A DNA stretch of 64,000 nucleotides, from the NCBI GenBank assembly GCA_021397845.1, contig CM038046.1:66606021-66670020 (forward strand). The letters run 5' to 3'. Under the pieces are notes generated by a model that made no database searches, was not told the DNA's origin, and saw only the letters and a program-made list of their open reading frames with translations. Made by a program: the position numbers and the translations under genes. Below are positions 10,302-20,226 of the stretch, in pieces; the first letter of the stretch is position 1, and each line of letters opens with the position of its first letter. The stretch comes from Areca catechu. Taxonomy: Eukaryota > Streptophyta > Magnoliopsida > Arecales > Arecaceae.

Positions 10302-11352
10302 GCATGCAAATGGACTCAAGTTCGAGCTAAGGTTTCCTAGACCTAGAGCACAAATTAGAAGTCTAATTAAGTGAACCAACTAGCTAGTAGTACTTATAGG
10401 ACTTAGCCAGGTAGGTGGAGGGGAGTGAAGGTCCCTGATTGCCAACCTTAGACACCAATCTGAGATTGGCTAGGTAGGCGGACCAAATCACAAGCCCTGA
10501 TGCACCAATCCTAGACACCAAGCTAGTAAGCACACACCAATTAGCTGACACAGTTAACTTGACCCTAACCTGAACCCAACTTGTTGGTGTCCCTAACCCA
10601 CGAGGGCAATTAACATTCTACTCAATTTTAATTAACGGGCTGGGATCGATATGCTGGTTGGTAATTTTTGGGCTAGGGATAGGTGATGAAACCCTGACCC
10701 TATGTCAAATTGATGCCCTTAATTTGATTTCTCATGAGATGAATGAAATGCAAAGGTACTGCAGAAGTGTGTTGCAGTTTGAAAGTGGTGTGGAAAACGT
10801 GATGAAAAAATGCCCAACAATTCTGAAAAATTCACAGAGGATTCCTAACTTATATGTTTCAATGCAGATGAAAGAAATTTTAAAACTAAAATCTGTACTA
10901 CTTTAAGCAGATCCTACTAATGAAGATAAATAAAAAGGATAGAACAGAACCCTAATGATAGTGTCAAACTGCAAAAATTTTCATTTTTTTTATAATTTTT
11001 TTCTGATGATGAAATTTATTATGGTGATAACTGACTTAAAAAGGAACAACAAAAAAAATATATCAATAAAAAATTAGCGACTTGCCTTTGGAGCTGCAGA
11101 TGGATTACGGTAAATAGATGCAAATTTTCAGAAAACAGAACCTAATCAAACAAGTGCAATGGCTTACCCAAACTTCAATCTAAAAAATTCACGTCCGGCC
11201 AGGGGCTCATTATTCCCATGGGTCGTGATAGTGTACTAGAGTACACCCGCTCAAGAGGCGTGAATTTTGGATCTTGCTTGGATTTAAAAAAAAATTAACT
11301 AGATAACAAGTATGCATGCAACATATCTAAATGCAGGAAATTATCCGACCAT
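10302..11352 (-). other. Leader of element 1 (between primer site and gag)
   Basis: Non-coding leader of about 1.05 kb. It holds blocks conserved in elements 2 and 3: a block with GTTGGTGTCCCTAACCCAC (about 10570-10636), an AGCCAGGTAGG block (10396 onwards), and CCAATCTGAGATTGG (10455-10469), which can fold as a 6-bp stem with a 3-nt loop. Such leaders usually carry packaging and dimerisation signals; that is inference. No long reading frame belongs to it. Confidence 0.6.
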
Positions 11353-11364
11353 GCTCTGATACCA
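11353..11364 (-). other. Primer-binding site of element 1
   Basis: GCTCTGATACCA on +, that is TGGTATCAGAGC on -, an exact match to the tRNA-iMet primer site. It lies three bases from the LTR start at 11368. Confidence 0.95.
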
Positions 11365-11367
11365 AGA

Positions 11368-12622
11368 TGATGCGGCAAGCATATGATTAATGTTTTGAAT
11401 ATGGTTTGTAGAGCAATGAAACCTAATTACACTAGCATTGTACTCATCATAATAAGACTTAAGGATTATAAGAAATGGGACTTTTACTTGATTAAACACA
11501 ATCCTAAACTAAGAAGGAAGAAGATCTAGACAATAGGGGCTAATGATTGTGGACTTACCTTGATGAGCTTTCCAACCTTCTTTTGATTCATACCTTGAAA
11601 CTACCAACACTCAGAACTGAAGAACCTGGATAACAGAGATCAGAATCCTGGACTTGGGGCTTCAGCTTGTTGGTTCTTTGTCAAGGTGAACCTGGTCCAC
11701 AACTCAAAGACTTCGAAGGACCCTTCACTTGAGCTTGAAAGATGCTTTGCTAGGGAAAAAAATGGCTTTGGCCTGGAGGAAAAGGATGGGAAACTTTCAC
11801 ATAAGAAAAAAAAAAAAACACAAGACAACTTCTACTTCCAAAATTCAACTTCAATTTTCATTCATTCCCAAAATCCCTTTTCTTTACAATGGGCATCCAA
11901 GGCCTTTAATAGCCTCACGAAGCTAGCTTTTGAAATTTGAAAACTCCCCAAATTGAGGAGGATTACAAGGGGGGGTTGGAGGATTTGGTGGAGAGTTTAG
12001 AGGGATGGGGGGGTTGCAGGATTTGGTGGAGGACTTGGAGTGGTGTGGCCAACCTCCTTGAATTTCAATCTTCCTTGTTGGTGCCAAAGAGTGATGAGGT
12101 GGCTAGTGAGGTGGCAGCTGATGATGTGGCATGATGAGATGGTCTTCTACTTGGATAAGGAATGACATGTGGTGCCAAGTGGTCCTAGTTGATGGTCCTT
12201 TTCTCTTGCTTGGTTGATGTGTCTTCTCTTCTTCATGTGGTCAAATTCTAGGGTCCAGAATTTGAGTCTTGTTGCTGGCTTTCATTGCTTTAAGACTTGA
12301 TTAACTGAAATAGACTTAACTCAACTGAACTCACTTGACTGACCTAAACTTTAAAACTTGAAACGGACTTACAGGAAATGAATTTTTTTTTAAAAGTAAT
12401 TACAGGACTCAATAAACACTCTTGATTAATTACAGGACTCTTGAAAAGGAAATGGCTCTTGAAAAAAAAATATTTACAGGACTCTTGAAAAGAAAATGGC
12501 TCTTGAAAATAAAACATTTTTGAACTAAAGAATACAAGGTAACCTAATTATCTTCGATCCAAATTGGGATAAGGCTAACCTTGTTGGAGTGAAGTTTCTT
12601 TCGGTTTCTGGTATCCACACCA
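11368..12622 (-). repeat. 5' LTR of element 1
   Basis: Matches 4185-5437 end to end with few differences. Carries the same TATA-like box (11903-11912), G-rich block (11970-12048) and GGACTCTTGAAAAG repeats (12402-12520). Ends GTATCCACACCA, followed by the TTGGG duplication. Confidence 0.93.
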
Positions 12623-12627
12623 TTGGG

Positions 12628-13132
12628 CGTGGCGCCTGGGCTTGATTTCTTTGGGCTAGGTTGCAGGTGGATCTCTGGAATCATGGATGCCCTGTTTTAT
12701 GAATATATTTTAGCATTTGGAAGGGAATCTGGCCATCTGGAGGGCATCTGCAAGGAATCAGGATTTTCTAAATTTTCTTCCTGGGGTCTTCGAATCTTCA
12801 AGCTGGGTTGGACTTGGGCTATACTTCCATGTCTTCAATCTGGTTGGACTTGGTAATCACTTGTATGATGTGGTCTTGAGTCTTCAGTATGCTTGAAAAG
12901 GACTCAAAAAAATAAAATTAGCTCAACATGAGTTGACTAGCATTGGACTGAACTAGCTCAACATGAGCTGACTAGTACATAATAGAAATAACAACTCAAA
13001 AGACTCAAATAACAACTAAAATGGACTTAAATGGGCTAAGCCCTTATTAAAGATGGACTCATAAATTATTGATCAATCCATAGAGGGTTGAAAAGCCTCT
13101 GTCTTATTCTGGTGCCTCTGGTGTCCCCACCA
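12628..13132 (-). repeat. 3' LTR of element 2, inner segment
   Basis: Resumes the LTR broken at 4184. The sequence CGTGGCGCCTGGGCTTGATT continues what is uninterrupted at 17596 in the right LTR. Ends GTGTCCCCACCA at 13132. The polypurine-side sequence CCTCCCATCCCGGGAGAAT on the - strand follows at 13133-13151. Confidence 0.9.
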
Positions 13133-13870
13133 ATTCTCCCGGGATGGGAGGAACTCGATCCTGTCGAGTGAAGATCAGACTGGCTCACATATCTCTCGAG
13201 AAGGTCTGGGTTGAGGTGTTGCAAGTCCTCTCGAGAAATCCACGAATCGTTCGACTTTGGCCAGCCTTGCCATCGGACCAGGAAGCGTTGATAGTCACGG
13301 CCCCGGGTCATGATGGCTTGATCGTCTAGGATACGCTCGATCCGTTCTCCTCTCTTAGGCCAATTTGTTAGTGGACACTCTGGGTTTGGGTCACTCACAA
13401 TGAAAAGGAATAGATCCAAAGGCCTCACAATGTATCGCTGTCGGTTCCCTATACTCAACCAGGTCTGTAATATTGAAGGTATAACTAATGCCCAAATCTG
13501 AAGTCAAGTCTAACACCTAGGCATTTGATCCAACCTTCTCTATCACTTTAAAAGGTCCGGCTCTGTGAGCATGAAGCTTCTTTTAGTCCTAAGCCTAACC
13601 AAGATAGAATCCACTATATCAAATTCTTTGATCTATCTTCGGGAATTAGCCAGTTTGTTTAAGATTAGTGTAGGTGGTGAACATGCTGGGCACATGCAGA
13701 CTCCTAACAAATGATTCAAAGGACTCATACTAACACCTAACAGACTTGACTATGCATTCCTATAGAAGGAAATTTTATTGAACTCTTTAGATCTAAACCT
13801 AACAGATTATAGGTTCCCTAGGTTTGATCCTAGCTTGACATGCACATAAAAATTTACAGTGAACTCCTAG
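13066..13870 (-). pseudogene. Element 2 integrase C-terminus and chromodomain
   Basis: The last part is open and well preserved: a chromodomain with ERIERILDDQAIMTRGRDYQ, FLVRWQGWPKSNDSW and REDLQHLNPDLLERY, then a Ser-rich tail STGSSSSHPGRIGGD encoded across the polypurine tract. The frame stops at 13066, 67 bp inside the LTR. Upstream (13460-13870) only decayed pieces of the integrase C-terminal domain are readable in several frames (KEFDIVDSILVRL and a GISYTFNI-type block). Nothing upstream preserves the catalytic core, so no active integrase could come from this copy. Confidence 0.8.
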
Positions 13871-13876
13871 CAAATT

Positions 13877-14236
13877 TCAAAGAGTATGCCAGAAGTAAGA
13901 TGCAAACCTAACATGCGTGATGAATGCATGCAGTATGCTAATCTCAGCTAAATACAATCTAATGATCTTAGAAATGCTGGAGATGTCTGGAAAGGGCAGA
14001 AAATAAGAAGTGGGTTCAGAATTAGTTTGGTAGGGTAGAGAAAAAGGTTCCAGGTTAGTTGGATACAGTAGGACAAAAGAAGGCATGTCAGGGACTAATC
14101 CTAGACTAAAGAGGTTAACCTTACGAGGTTGAGCTATATTTACAGGGTTTGCATAATGGAAGGATGGGTCACCAATTTTGGGGAAGAGGTCCTTAATAGG
14201 AACTATAGGAGGGGGCTCGTCTTGAAGGTATTGATT
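13877..14236 (-). pseudogene. Junction segment of element 2 with an integrase scrap
   Basis: An open stretch that I cannot assign to a known domain, except its end, HVRFASYFWHTL. That matches the integrase motif around the second catalytic position in elements 1 and 3 (DVRFTSYFWKTL). It marks where a large deletion joined the gag tail to integrase. The segment before it is Pro/Leu/Ser-rich and may be non-coding filler. Confidence 0.5.
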
Positions 14237-15716
14237 CAAAGAGATCAGGTTCTTGTATTTTTAGACTAGACTCTATAATTTGGCTCTCCTCTATGGTTTC
14301 CTCAGTTAAGGCTCTAGCTACAGTACCTTGGTTCTCTTCCTCTATTTGTTCTTCCATTATAGCTTTAGGTTGGATGTGGTCAAAGCCAACTAGCTCTGGG
14401 TTGGTTTCTACCAGCGTATCTACTGGATCAGCTAATTCAGAATCTACTAAAGGTGTCTCTTCTTCTCCCTCATACTCATCTACTAAGCTCGCATCAGCTT
14501 CATACACTTCTGCATTAATGTAAGCCTTGTGAATCTCAGGGATGGTTGGAGAAGGTCGACTAGCGGGAAATTGGTTTGGTTCTGGTCTCTGATTATGGGT
14601 ACTACTCCTAGTAGGTTCAGGTTGTATAAGGGGTAGTGGCTCACTACTGGGTTCATATTTAGGGATACTAATCCTATGGGGTTCAAGTTGACTAGGGGAA
14701 GCATGACTAGTACTAGATTGATACATAGGGGTTATGGGCTTCCTAGGCTCATAGGACAAGGGTGCAGATCTATGGGTCACGGGATTATAAGATCTAGGGT
14801 CATAGGATTTGGGTTCAGCTCTATGGGTCTTGGGTCTACTGGACTCATGGGATATGGGTTCGTAGATTCTAGAGTCAGAGGATTTGGAGTCATAAGATCT
14901 ATAGGTTGTAGGTATACTAGGCTTATAGGGAGAGGGTAAATAGGATCTATCTTCCTGGTTTACAAAATCCTGATTTGGTCTTCTAGGACTAATCTTAGGG
15001 ATTGGGTCATGACGATGGGCTCTCCTAGGTTCAGCCTCAAGGCATGGATCAGGGTTTGGGGTCCTCCTAGGTTCAATATCATTGTATGGGTCATGACGAT
15101 AGGCTCTCCTAGGTTCATTCTCTCGGTAGGGATCAGGGTTTGGGGTCCTCCTAGGTTCAGTATCATAGTATGGGTCATGATGCTGGGCTCTCCTAGGTTC
15201 AGCCTCAAGGTATGGATCAGGGTTTGGGGCCCTCCTAGGTTCAGTATCATAGTATGGGTCATGATGATGGGCTCTCCTAGGTTCAACCTCTCAGTAGGGA
15301 TCAGGGTTTGGGGTCCTCCTAGGTTCAGTATCATAGTAAGGGTCATGATGATGGGTTCTCCTACGTTCGACCTCACGATAGGGATCTGGGTTTGGGGTCC
15401 TCCTAGGTTTAATATAATAATAAGGGTCATGGCAATGGTCTCTCCTAGGTTCAACCTCACGATAGGGATCATGGTAAGGGGTTCTCCTAGGGTTGGGCTT
15501 CTTATATGGGTCAGAGTATTGGGTTCTCCTAGGATTGGACTCCCTTTATGGGTTAGAGTAGTGGGTTCTCAGAGGGTTGGGCTCTATGGTTTCACTAGGT
15601 TGAGTTGGGTTGAGGCTATTGGTCTGAGTCAACTGAGTCATTTGGGTAATTAACTGGGTAGACATCTGGGCCATTTGGTCTATAAAGGCTTGAATCCTAG
15701 CTTCCTGCTTATCCAT
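14193..15716 (-). pseudogene. Element 2 Pro/Arg-rich gag-like ORF lacking capsid and zinc knuckle
   Basis: Starts at an ATG at 15716 (MDKQEARIQAFIDQ) with a short Gln-rich coiled coil. It then runs through the 84-bp repeats (PRRTPNPDPY and PRRAHHHDPY type units) and a Tyr/Ser/Pro-rich region (THRSAPLSYEPRKPITP). It ends with an acidic segment (EVYEADASLVDEYEGEEE) that corresponds to the linker between zinc knuckle and protease in element 1 (EEVYQANENLAEEYKEEE). The capsid domain and CCHC box that should lie between are absent. In-frame stops are visible near 15547 and 15296 and at 14193. What such a protein would do is unknown. Confidence 0.65.
15017..15520 (-). repeat. 84-bp in-frame minisatellite, six copies
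   Basis: Units begin at 15017, 15101, 15185, 15269, 15353 and 15437, exactly 84 bp apart. Each is two 42-bp halves, each half carrying CTCCTAGGTTCA (a CCTAGG core). On the - strand the unit encodes 28 residues alternating PRRAHHHDPYYDTE-like and PRRTPNPDPYLEAE-like halves. Less regular PRR units exist at the same gag position in element 1, so this is a local expansion of an existing coding repeat. Confidence 0.9.
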
Positions 15717-16635
15717 GGGTTCAGGGGGATGGTGGATGAGATGGGACTCCTGATCTAATGCTCATGCAAGACTCGATCAACCGACTATAGCTAACTAGAC
15801 CTAGAGTCCAAAACTGGATGCTCAATCAGGGTGGCAAATTAGCCTATAGTAACCCTGTACTTAGCCAGGCAGGTGTAAGGGGAGTGTTAGGTCCCTGATT
15901 GCCAATCCTAGACACCAATCAGAGATTGGCCAGGTAGGCGGACCAGCACACAAGCCCTTTGGGATTGAATCCCTAAACCACCATTCTAGACACTAAACAC
16001 AAGGCACACACAGGTTAGCTTGATACAATGATCTGACACTTAGACCAGACCCGACCAGTTGGTGTCCCTAGCCCACTATGGCAAATTAAGTCTAGTTAAT
16101 TTTAGGTTAAGGCTTGGGACCGAATGCAAGGGATGTGGTTTTGGGCAAAGGAGAGGTAATCAAATCCTCTCCCCACCTGATATACCAAGAGTGCCCTTAA
16201 AAAAAAAATTATGCAATGATGGCAGGTAGATGAGGATGAAAATTAGGGTTTAGATGTTTTTGATATTTTTGGAGAATATGTAATTTTTTTTTTATTTTGG
16301 TATTTTCTTAAATAAAATAAAACTTGTAGATTAAGGCCTAATATGTTGAAAATATACTAAAATTAAAAGATATGCAAAAGATGATAAACAAAACCCTAAA
16401 ACTTCCAAACTTGTCTTGCTGAAAAAATAGTGCCAAAAATGTGCAGGCTATATTTCGGCTTGCAAAAAATTTACAGGCTGAAATAAAATCTGAAACAATT
16501 CTTAAAATTACAATGAATTATGTTGAATCTAACAAAACAAAGTTTAGAATTTTTGGAGTTTTTAACAGGGAGAAATAATTTAAATAACAGAGCATATAAG
16601 GACTGAAAAGTTGTAGAAAACAAGTCCTAATCTAA
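15717..16635 (-). other. Leader of element 2
   Basis: Non-coding and about 0.9 kb. It shares with element 1 the AGCCAGGCAGG block (15854 onwards), the hairpin CCAATCAGAGATTGG (15915-15929) and the block with GTTGGTGTCCCTAGCCCAC (16043-16106). The part nearest the primer site (16200-16600) is AT-rich with no recognisable signal. Confidence 0.55.
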
Positions 16636-16647
16636 GCTCTGATACCA
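16636..16647 (-). other. Primer-binding site of element 2
   Basis: GCTCTGATACCA on + (TGGTATCAGAGC on -), an exact tRNA-iMet site, two bases from the LTR. Confidence 0.93.
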
Positions 16648-16649
16648 AA

Positions 16650-18100
16650 AGATGCGGGACTAATATGCATGCAATTCTTTTTGTATGTTATATATATGGG
16701 GTTAGGTGATTAATTCCCGAATTTCAGATCAAAATTAGTTGTAGGGAATTTTGTATGAATTCTTGAAGCCAAGCATGCATATTAAAACCTAGAAAAGTAC
16801 TAAAGAAGGATCGCCAGGGCTGAGAAGCCTCAGTTAGGGCAAGTTCTCCTACAATATAATGACTGGAGGTAGAGGGGGTGTACCTGACAACATCTGAAGT
16901 GCCCGGTGAAGATCGCAGCGAAGAGATCTCTCGTTCCTCAATGGATGCAGCCTGGAAAACTGAGCCAAAGACCCGCGTATACCCGGCTTTCTGCTCGATG
17001 GTCCGATTGAGGCTTGGCTAGAGTCGTTGGATTCATAGGAACTTGGGGACCTGCAAACGACCTATCAGGGGTTAGAAAACTCAAAGGAAATCAAGAAAAA
17101 AAAGGAAAACAGCAAAGGGAAGAAAGTTTTGGAGGGGGCTGGAAGGATGGTTGGCGGTAGGAAGATGGTTGCAAACACCAGGAAGAAGAACTCTCAAACC
17201 CCTTTATGCACACAGCACGGTAATCACACAAAACAATATAAGAACTCAATGTTTATTTCATATCAAAATCTCCCTTCATACAAGAGGCTAGGGTCCTTTA
17301 GATAGACCCTTAACCTTGGGCTCCAAGTAAGGGCACATAAGTCTTTACATAATAATCCTTTTCCCTCTCAAACCCTAGCTAGAAAATAAGGAAACATCAG
17401 GTAGAAAAATCCCTAAAAATTCTCTTGAATTGGCCAACACTCCAAGGATGCCTAGGGGGCATGTTGGGCTTCTAAGAGCAGCAAGAGGCTGGCACAAAGG
17501 GGCTTGGGCGCATGGGTTTGGGCCTCTAGAAGCTGGGATGGCCTGGTAGCCAGGTAGCAGGAATATTCCCTGGTATCTTGCTTCTTAGGGGCTTGGGCTT
17601 GGCGCCTGGGCTTGATTTCTTTGGGCTAGGTTGCAGGTGGATCTCTGGAATCATGGATGCCCTGGTCTATGAATATATTTTGGCATCTGGAAGGGAATCT
17701 AGGCATCTGTAGGGCATCTGCAAGGAATCAAGGTTTTCTGAATTTTCCTCCTGGGGTCTTCAAATCTTCAAGCTGGGTTGGACTTGGGCTATACTTCCAT
17801 GTCTTCAATCTGGTTGGACTTGGTCTTCACTTGTATGATGTGGTCTTGAGTCTTCAGTATGCTTGGACAGGACTCAAAAAAAAAAATTAGCTCAACTGAG
17901 CTGACTAGCATTGGACTAAACTAGCTCAACATGAGCTGACTAGTACAGAACTGAAATAACAACTCAAAAGACTCAAATAACAACTAAAATTGACTCAGAT
18001 GGGCTAAGCCCTTATTACAGATGGACTCATAAATTATTGATCAATCCATAGAGGGTTGAAAAGCCTCTGTCTTATTCTGGTGCCTCTGGTGTCCCCACCA
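16650..18100 (-). repeat. 5' LTR of element 2
   Basis: Uninterrupted reference copy (1451 bp) for the split LTR at 3237/12628 and the solo LTR at 23975. The terminal TGATG reads AGATG here (first base changed). TATA-like box at 17295-17305 on the - strand. Ends GTGTCCCCACCA followed by the CCATC duplication. Confidence 0.92.
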
Positions 18101-18105
18101 CCATC

Positions 18106-19051
18106 TCTCTGACAAAGGTATGTTGTCATCGGAGTCTATCGACACGATAGTAGCGGCCAGCTCCTCCCTCCACTACCTCTTCGACTTTTCCACGGTCGGC
18201 TCCACAGCCTGGACACCCCTCTTCTTAGCCGCCCATGCCATAATGTTTGCCCAGTCAGGCTTCATCTTCCCTCCTATCACTAAACAAAGTCAAAGTCAGC
18301 AACAAAGAAATAAGGTCTGCAAAATGAACAATAGACCTACGACAGTGGCTTCTACCTTATCTAAATATCGGAGTTGGCTGACTCCAGCCGAGTAGAGGCT
18401 ATCCTCCCAAAGCACATCAAGTATAAAAGTTGGGCTAACCACCTCCATTCTATTGAAGTCGGCCTGATCGGCCCTCGGTACTGCTTTCCAATCTTTGGCC
18501 TTCGACCTCGGCTCCCTCCACATCAGCTCAATGCCCCAGGGCTGCAGGTTATCTATATAGAAGTACCGGGACTTCCATCCATGGATGGCTGATGGAAGAC
18601 CCCCTAATATCCTTCGACCAGGGCGGGGACTGAACATCCTCCACTCCTGACTTCAGAAATCCCTCTTCAGGAGAAAGAATTTTGCGAAGAGGGAGACTCT
18701 TGGTTCGGCTTCAGCCCTCTGGCAGAGGAACATGAAGCAGCTGATTGCCCGAATACTATTTGGGGTTAGCTGCATAGGGGTCACCCTATATGAATTGATA
18801 ATTTGGACAAAAAAGTCATTTAACGGGAGTCTATAACTGGCCTTCAAGTGGTCTTCATACACCGGGAGGGCTCCAGGCCTCAGCAGACCGGTTACCCTCC
18901 CCTCTCGATTCGGGACAGTCAAGTGCAAGGTGGTGGGTATGTTGTATCTAACCCTAAGGCCTTCTACCCTCTCCTTGGTCATTTCCGACGGGATACTATT
19001 GGGACCTGGGTCCCTATCCCTATGAGTAGAGCTGTGGCTGCCGGAAGCCAT
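18106..19051 (-). pseudogene. 5' part of antisense extra gene (aORF) of the Tat-lineage element
   Basis: The ATG at 19051 (MASGSHSSTHRDRDPG) opens a product with YRLPLNDFFVQIINSYRVTP, LTPNSIRAISCFMFLC, and then, after one in-frame stop at 18653-18655, MFSPRPGRRILGGLPSAIHG and WKSRYFYIDNL. This order matches the family called 'putative gypsy type transposon' (PF04195-like), assigned from memory of the motifs. A putative 67-bp GT-AG intron (18274-18340, starts GTAGGTC) leads into MKPDWANIMAWAAKKRG. The gene then continues across the element 2 insertion to 3231. It is antisense to the element's own LTR and polypurine tract at 19651. Its function is unknown; homologous extra ORFs occur in several plant Tat elements. 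Confidence 0.65.
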
Positions 19052-19650
19052 TCTAATGGAGGTTAAAGAGGTAGATGAGAGACTAACTTGGAAGAAATGG
19101 GTTCCTAAAAAGGTGGGAGCGAGAGGAAGAAGGCACGCTCTCTCTCTCTCTCTTCGAGCACAGAAGCAGTAGAATGCCCCCCAGGCCTTCAAGTCCTCCT
19201 TTTAAAGCCCTTGAGGGGCTGGTTCCCAGCGTCCCTCGAGCACCACGATCAGCCATCAGATGATGCGACTCCCCAATCCGATGGGAAAGCTGAAGGGACG
19301 GGATGAAGCATTTCTGAGCCACGATCCACATAACTGCTTGACCAATGATGAATGACCCGCCTTGGACATGGTGCCAACCCTCTGGATGTTTCCATGTGGC
19401 ACAAGTCATGTCCGAGCCCTGACAGGTAGGCAGACAGGTTGGTATCCCATCATTGCACCCCATTTGCCTTAACTGCCTCTTCCCTCACCTCCAACACGGG
19501 ACTGACAACTATCCTCGACACTGAATTTTGGAATGGGAAACGACCGAATGCAGTACACCTGATTGGATCCTTGATCGCCCTAAGGACAGGCACATTAAAT
19601 GCAAAATGATGCTCTCATCCTTCAAAGCTACAGGTCCCTTTGAAATCCAA
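19052..19650 (+). other. Tat internal region between antisense gene and polypurine tract
   Basis: No gene recognised. In the antisense gene's orientation this is its upstream region and may hold its promoter. It contains a (CT)n run (about 19138-19155), which is a GA tract on the - strand. I see no clear TATA box. CpG-containing words are commoner here than in the old elements of the right half. Confidence 0.4.
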
Positions 19651-19665
19651 GAGCAAGGGGGCAAC
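19651..19665 (+). other. Polypurine tract of Tat-lineage element
   Basis: GAGCAAGGGGGCAAC directly abuts the LTR start TGTTATACCC. This is the classical second-strand primer layout of Tat/Athila elements and shows the element reads + strand. Confidence 0.8.
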
Positions 19666-19705
19666 TGTTATACCCAACCGGCTCACCTTCGAACCGGACG
19701 GGCAC

Positions 19706-20005
19706 GAGGGTCTGATCGACCTACTCTGGAAGGGTCCCACCGACCCACTTCAGCAAGGGTTTGACCGACCCACTTCAGTAGAGGTCCAAACGACCCACTC
19801 TAACAAGGGTCCAACTGACCCACTTTAGCAGAGGTCCGAACGACCCACTCTAGCAAGGGTCCGACCGACCCACTTCAGCAGATATCTGAACAACCCACTC
19901 CAGCAAGGGTCCAACCGACCCATTTAAGTTGATGTTCGAACGACCCACTCTAGCAAGGGTTCAACCGACCCACTTCAGTAGAGGTCCAAACGACCCACTC
20001 CTTCA
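19706..20005 (+). repeat. 25-bp tandem repeat, 12 monomers, in Tat U3
   Basis: Monomers are in perfect 25-bp phase from 19706 to 20005. Most alternate between an ACCGACCCACTT type and an AACGACCCACTC type, giving a 50-bp higher-order unit. Five copies carry ACCGAC on +. The array ends about 210 bp before the TATA box. Confidence 0.9.
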
Positions 20006-20216
20006 ACCAGGTCCATACCAATTAGAAGGCTCCGAATGTCCCTCCTTGCTGGTACCAGAATTCTGTTATAACATAATCCTGACATAACAGCGCCACTACT
20101 CCTCCAGTTCAACGATGCCGCCCTCTCCTGGCACCACGTGGCCACTACCAGGATCTCCTAAGGGTAGATTGGTCATTCCATGCCTAGCCCCTAATAGATT
20201 CTGGCAATGTTCCGCA

Positions 20217-20226
20217 CCTATATAAG
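20217..20226 (+). promoter_or_regulatory. TATA box of Tat LTR
   Basis: CTATATAAGG on +, followed by a CT-rich stretch (CTCTTTCCCTCTTC near 20250-20270) typical of a plant transcription start region. It marks the U3/R region of the LTR. Confidence 0.6.

Larger units (their letters stand above)
4185..12622 (-). mobile_element. Chromovirus element 1: near-complete Ty3/gypsy element
   Basis: The LTRs are 4185-5437 (1253 bp) and 11368-12622 (1255 bp), flanked by TTGGG at 4180-4184 and 12623-12627. Total length is 8438 bp, with leader, gag-pol in a single frame, and a primer site next to the right LTR. The first 205 bp or so of the two LTRs differ at about two positions by eye, so this is the youngest element here. 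The coding frame has stops at 10044-10046, 8169-8171, 7290-7292, about 7216, 6211-6213 and 5566-5568, plus a frameshift near 6800, so it is dead. Pol resembles the CRM/Galadriel side of the chromoviruses, but the lineage needs a tree. Confidence 0.93.
3237..18100 (-). mobile_element. Chromovirus element 2: internally deleted Ty3/gypsy, hosts element 1
   Basis: Bounded by CCATC duplications at 3232-3236 and 18101-18105. The LTRs are 3237-4184 plus 12628-13132 (1453 bp without the insertion) and 16650-18100 (1451 bp). The primer site lies next to the right LTR, so the element reads right to left. Without element 1 and its TSD it is about 6.4 kb, against about 9.3 kb for element 3. The internal part (13133-16649) has a leader, a Pro/Arg-rich gag segment, a short integrase scrap and the integrase C-terminus with chromodomain. 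Capsid, zinc knuckle, protease, RT, RNase H and the integrase core are absent, so it could have moved only with proteins supplied in trans. Confidence 0.9.

Noticed and set aside
15009..15653. Long + strand open frame (GSPRF.../VWGPPRF repeats) opposite the 84-bp array
   Set aside because: A shadow: 84 is divisible by three, so the array is open in several frames on both strands. The - strand PRR frame matches gag of element 1.
18120..18395. + strand ORF opposite the Tat antisense gene, and similar ones at 18374-18592 and 18848-19066
   Set aside because: Overlap the - strand frame with recognisable conserved blocks; they are antisense shadows.
19706..20005. Possible CRISPR-like array
   Set aside because: The 25-bp monomers are directly adjacent with no spacers, in plant LTR sequence.
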